Assembly (NCBI GenBank): GCA_964539515.1
Contig: CAZIJO010000075.1
Location: forward strand, 1 to 23,533
Origin: JADLHS01 sp964539515
Lineage (GTDB): Bacteria; Verrucomicrobiota; Verrucomicrobiia; Limisphaerales; JADLHS01
DNA: 23,533 nucleotides
Reading direction: 5' to 3'
Shown: in pieces, positions 22,231 to 23,533 of the stretch
Position numbering within the stretch: position 1 is the stretch's first letter
Layout of the letters: each line of letters starts with the position of its first letter
Translations under genes and position numbers: made by a program
The notes under the pieces: model-generated
What the model was told of the DNA's origin: nothing
The model's input: the letters and a program-made list of their open reading frames with translations, nothing else
Databases searched by the model: none

Positions 22231-23533
22231 ATGGCAACCACGGGTGTTGACTACAAGATCACGGTGACGAAGCTCGGCGACGGGGCGACGCAGGCCGTGA
22301 ACGATTTCAAGTCGGTGGCAGCAGCCGCGGCGACTACCAACACCGCTCTGGCGCAAAACACCGCGGCCATGACGACGGCCGCAGCGGCGACGAAGACGGC
22401 TTCCAGTACATTTAAGGCAATGCAGGGCACGGTCACCTTGCTCGGCATGACGGCTTTCCCGCAACTGACGATGGCTGCCACCACGGCCCAGGCGGCGTTC
22501 ACCGGCATTCGGACGGCAGCAGCGGCGGCTGGGGTTTCTATGCTCGCCGTGGCGGGGCCGCTGGCAGTTATTGCGGCCGGCGCGTACAAGGCCTACGAGG
22601 CGCTTAAAATTTTGTATGATTTAATGGAAGCGCGGGGGGCGGAGAAATCGTCCGCTGCCGCCCTGGCCGAAAGCAACGATGCGACGGCAGCGGCTTTTAT
22701 TCAGCGGGTCCGGGAGCAAACCGAAGCGGGCAATTTGCGGCTAAGTGATGCTGAAAACGACCAGCTTGCAGAGCTATTGGCGAACAATCAGTTTCGCGAA
22801 GCCCGCGAGATGATTCAGGGTCGGATGCCTATGGGGGCGTTTATGTCGGAAGCGGAGCGCCAGCGGGAAGTCGCATCGCGCTTTGCCGAGTCGCGGCGGG
22901 TGAATGAGAACGCGCATGCTTACGCGGCGGCGAATATCCCTGAGATCGACACGGACGTGACGCGGCAACGGCAGAACGTCACGTTGGAATACACAGAGCA
23001 GTTGGCGCTGCTGAACCAGATGCGTGCGGACGGCCTCATTTCTGAAAGGGAGCTGGACGCGTTCTCTATGGAGGCGGACACGCGAAAGATTGAGTCGTTG
23101 AACCAGTTGCGCGGGCATCTGACGGAAGTCCAGGAGCTTGGCCAGCAAACGGTGAAGATGTTTTCAGCGGGATTCGCCAGTGCGTTCGTGGAGTTCGCGT
23201 CTGGAACAAAAAAAGCGGGGGACGCCTTCCGGGAGTTTGCGTCGCAGTTCTTAAAGCAGCTTTCGCAGATGATCATTCAGCAAATCATCTTCAATGCGAT
23301 CAAGAATTCATCCTTTGGCAAATGGCTGGGGATGGCGGAGGGCGGCGTGGCGGTTGCGGCCAGCGGCGGCATGTTTCCGCAGTTCGCGGCGAACGGGCTG
23401 GCGGGGGTGCAATCCGTTTCGAGCCCAACGTATTTTCCTCGATTCAACGTAGTGGCCGGCGAGGCCGGCCGCGAAATGCTGACGGTGCTGGCACGGCCGC
23501 GAATGATGGATGTCGGCGGCATGCAGGCGGTGG
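22231..23533 (+). CDS. Phage tail tape measure protein, partial
   Basis: The frame opens MATTGVDYKITVTKLGDGAT and is still open at the window edge (434 residues visible). It is alanine/glutamine-rich and helical, with hydrophobic stretches at about 70-85 and 100-125 (VSMLAVAGPLAVIAAGAYKA). It also contains the typical tape-measure segment FREFASQFLKQLSQMIIQQI followed by a glycine-rich GGVAVAASGG region and PRFNVVAGEAGREMLTVLAR. The protein sets tail length and helps DNA entry. Its position just after the frameshifted chaperone pair fits tailed phages. It begins 13 nt after the fusion stop. The short distance to the GG-rich part suggests a comparatively short tail. Confidence 0.88.
   Translation, partial: MATTGVDYKITVTKLGDGATQAVNDFKSVAAAAATTNTALAQNTAAMTTAAAATKTASSTFKAMQGTVTLLGMTAFPQLTMAATTAQAAFTGIRTAAAAAGVSMLAVAGPLAVIAAGAYKAYEALKILYDLMEARGAEKSSAAALAESNDATAAAFIQRVREQTEAGNLRLSDAENDQLAELLANNQFREAREMIQGRMPMGAFMSEAERQREVASRFAESRRVNENAHAYAAANIPEIDTDVTRQRQNVTLEYTEQLALLNQMRADGLISERELDAFSMEADTRKIESLNQLRGHLTEVQELGQQTVKMFSAGFASAFVEFASGTKKAGDAFREFASQFLKQLSQMIIQQIIFNAIKNSSFGKWLGMAEGGVAVAASGGMFPQFAANGLAGVQSVSSPTYFPRFNVVAGEAGREMLTVLARPRMMDVGGMQAV

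Overview
The window looks like a GC-rich chromosome of an uncultured Verrucomicrobiota-type bacterium. This is an inference from two things: the dispersed palindromic repeats (AACCCC...GGGGTT, ACCCAGGGT...ACCCTGGGCT, the 'IPHSAIR'-coding repeat and the 'LRQGYGGQ'-coding repeat), and a degenerate type I restriction locus next to a Mu-like prophage. No rRNA, tRNA or CRISPR was seen.

Region 1 (1-8977, all minus strand) is a rearranged type I restriction-modification island. In transcription order it holds a truncated hsdM start, an hsdR that keeps its nuclease motif but has lost the helicase motor, a DUF1016/YhcG-type nuclease, a micro-ORF ending in a copy of the HsdR C-terminus, a frameshifted DUF4062/Schlafen-type ATPase, a second HsdR-tail micro-ORF, an intact hsdS, a micro-ORF ending in the HsdS C-terminus, a 779-residue polytopic membrane protein, and an in-frame HsdM-start/HsdS-end chimera running off the window. 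Nearly every junction is an ATGA overlap or a direct stop-start contact, so the whole set reads as one translationally coupled chain. Extra genes are separated by duplicated tails of hsdR or hsdS, and dispersed palindromes sit in frame inside several of the genes. No complete hsdM is present, so a working classical type I system cannot be encoded by this stretch alone.

Region 2 (8978-10846) is ordinary chromosome: a repeat-rich gap, a small unknown plus-strand gene, and galT (galactose-1-phosphate uridylyltransferase).

Region 3 (about 10.9 kb to the end) is a Mu-like transposable prophage. A repressor gene (plus) and a Cro-like gene (minus) diverge from a 68-bp region with two CTAC-N5-GTAG operator-like palindromes. 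Leftward lie six small early genes including three HTH proteins, a structured 570-bp gap, a major capsid gene with an unusual hydrophobic N-terminus, a terminator, a MuA-like DDE transposase, a MuB-like AAA+ ATPase and a GemA-like protein. Rightward lie a small unknown gene, a tail-assembly chaperone pair joined by a probable programmed -1 frameshift on an A8 run, and the start of the tape measure gene. Transposase and target-selection genes at one end, a divergent control region and rightward tail genes resemble the BcepMu-type plan. A capsid gene upstream of the transposase on the early strand is out of place for that plan.
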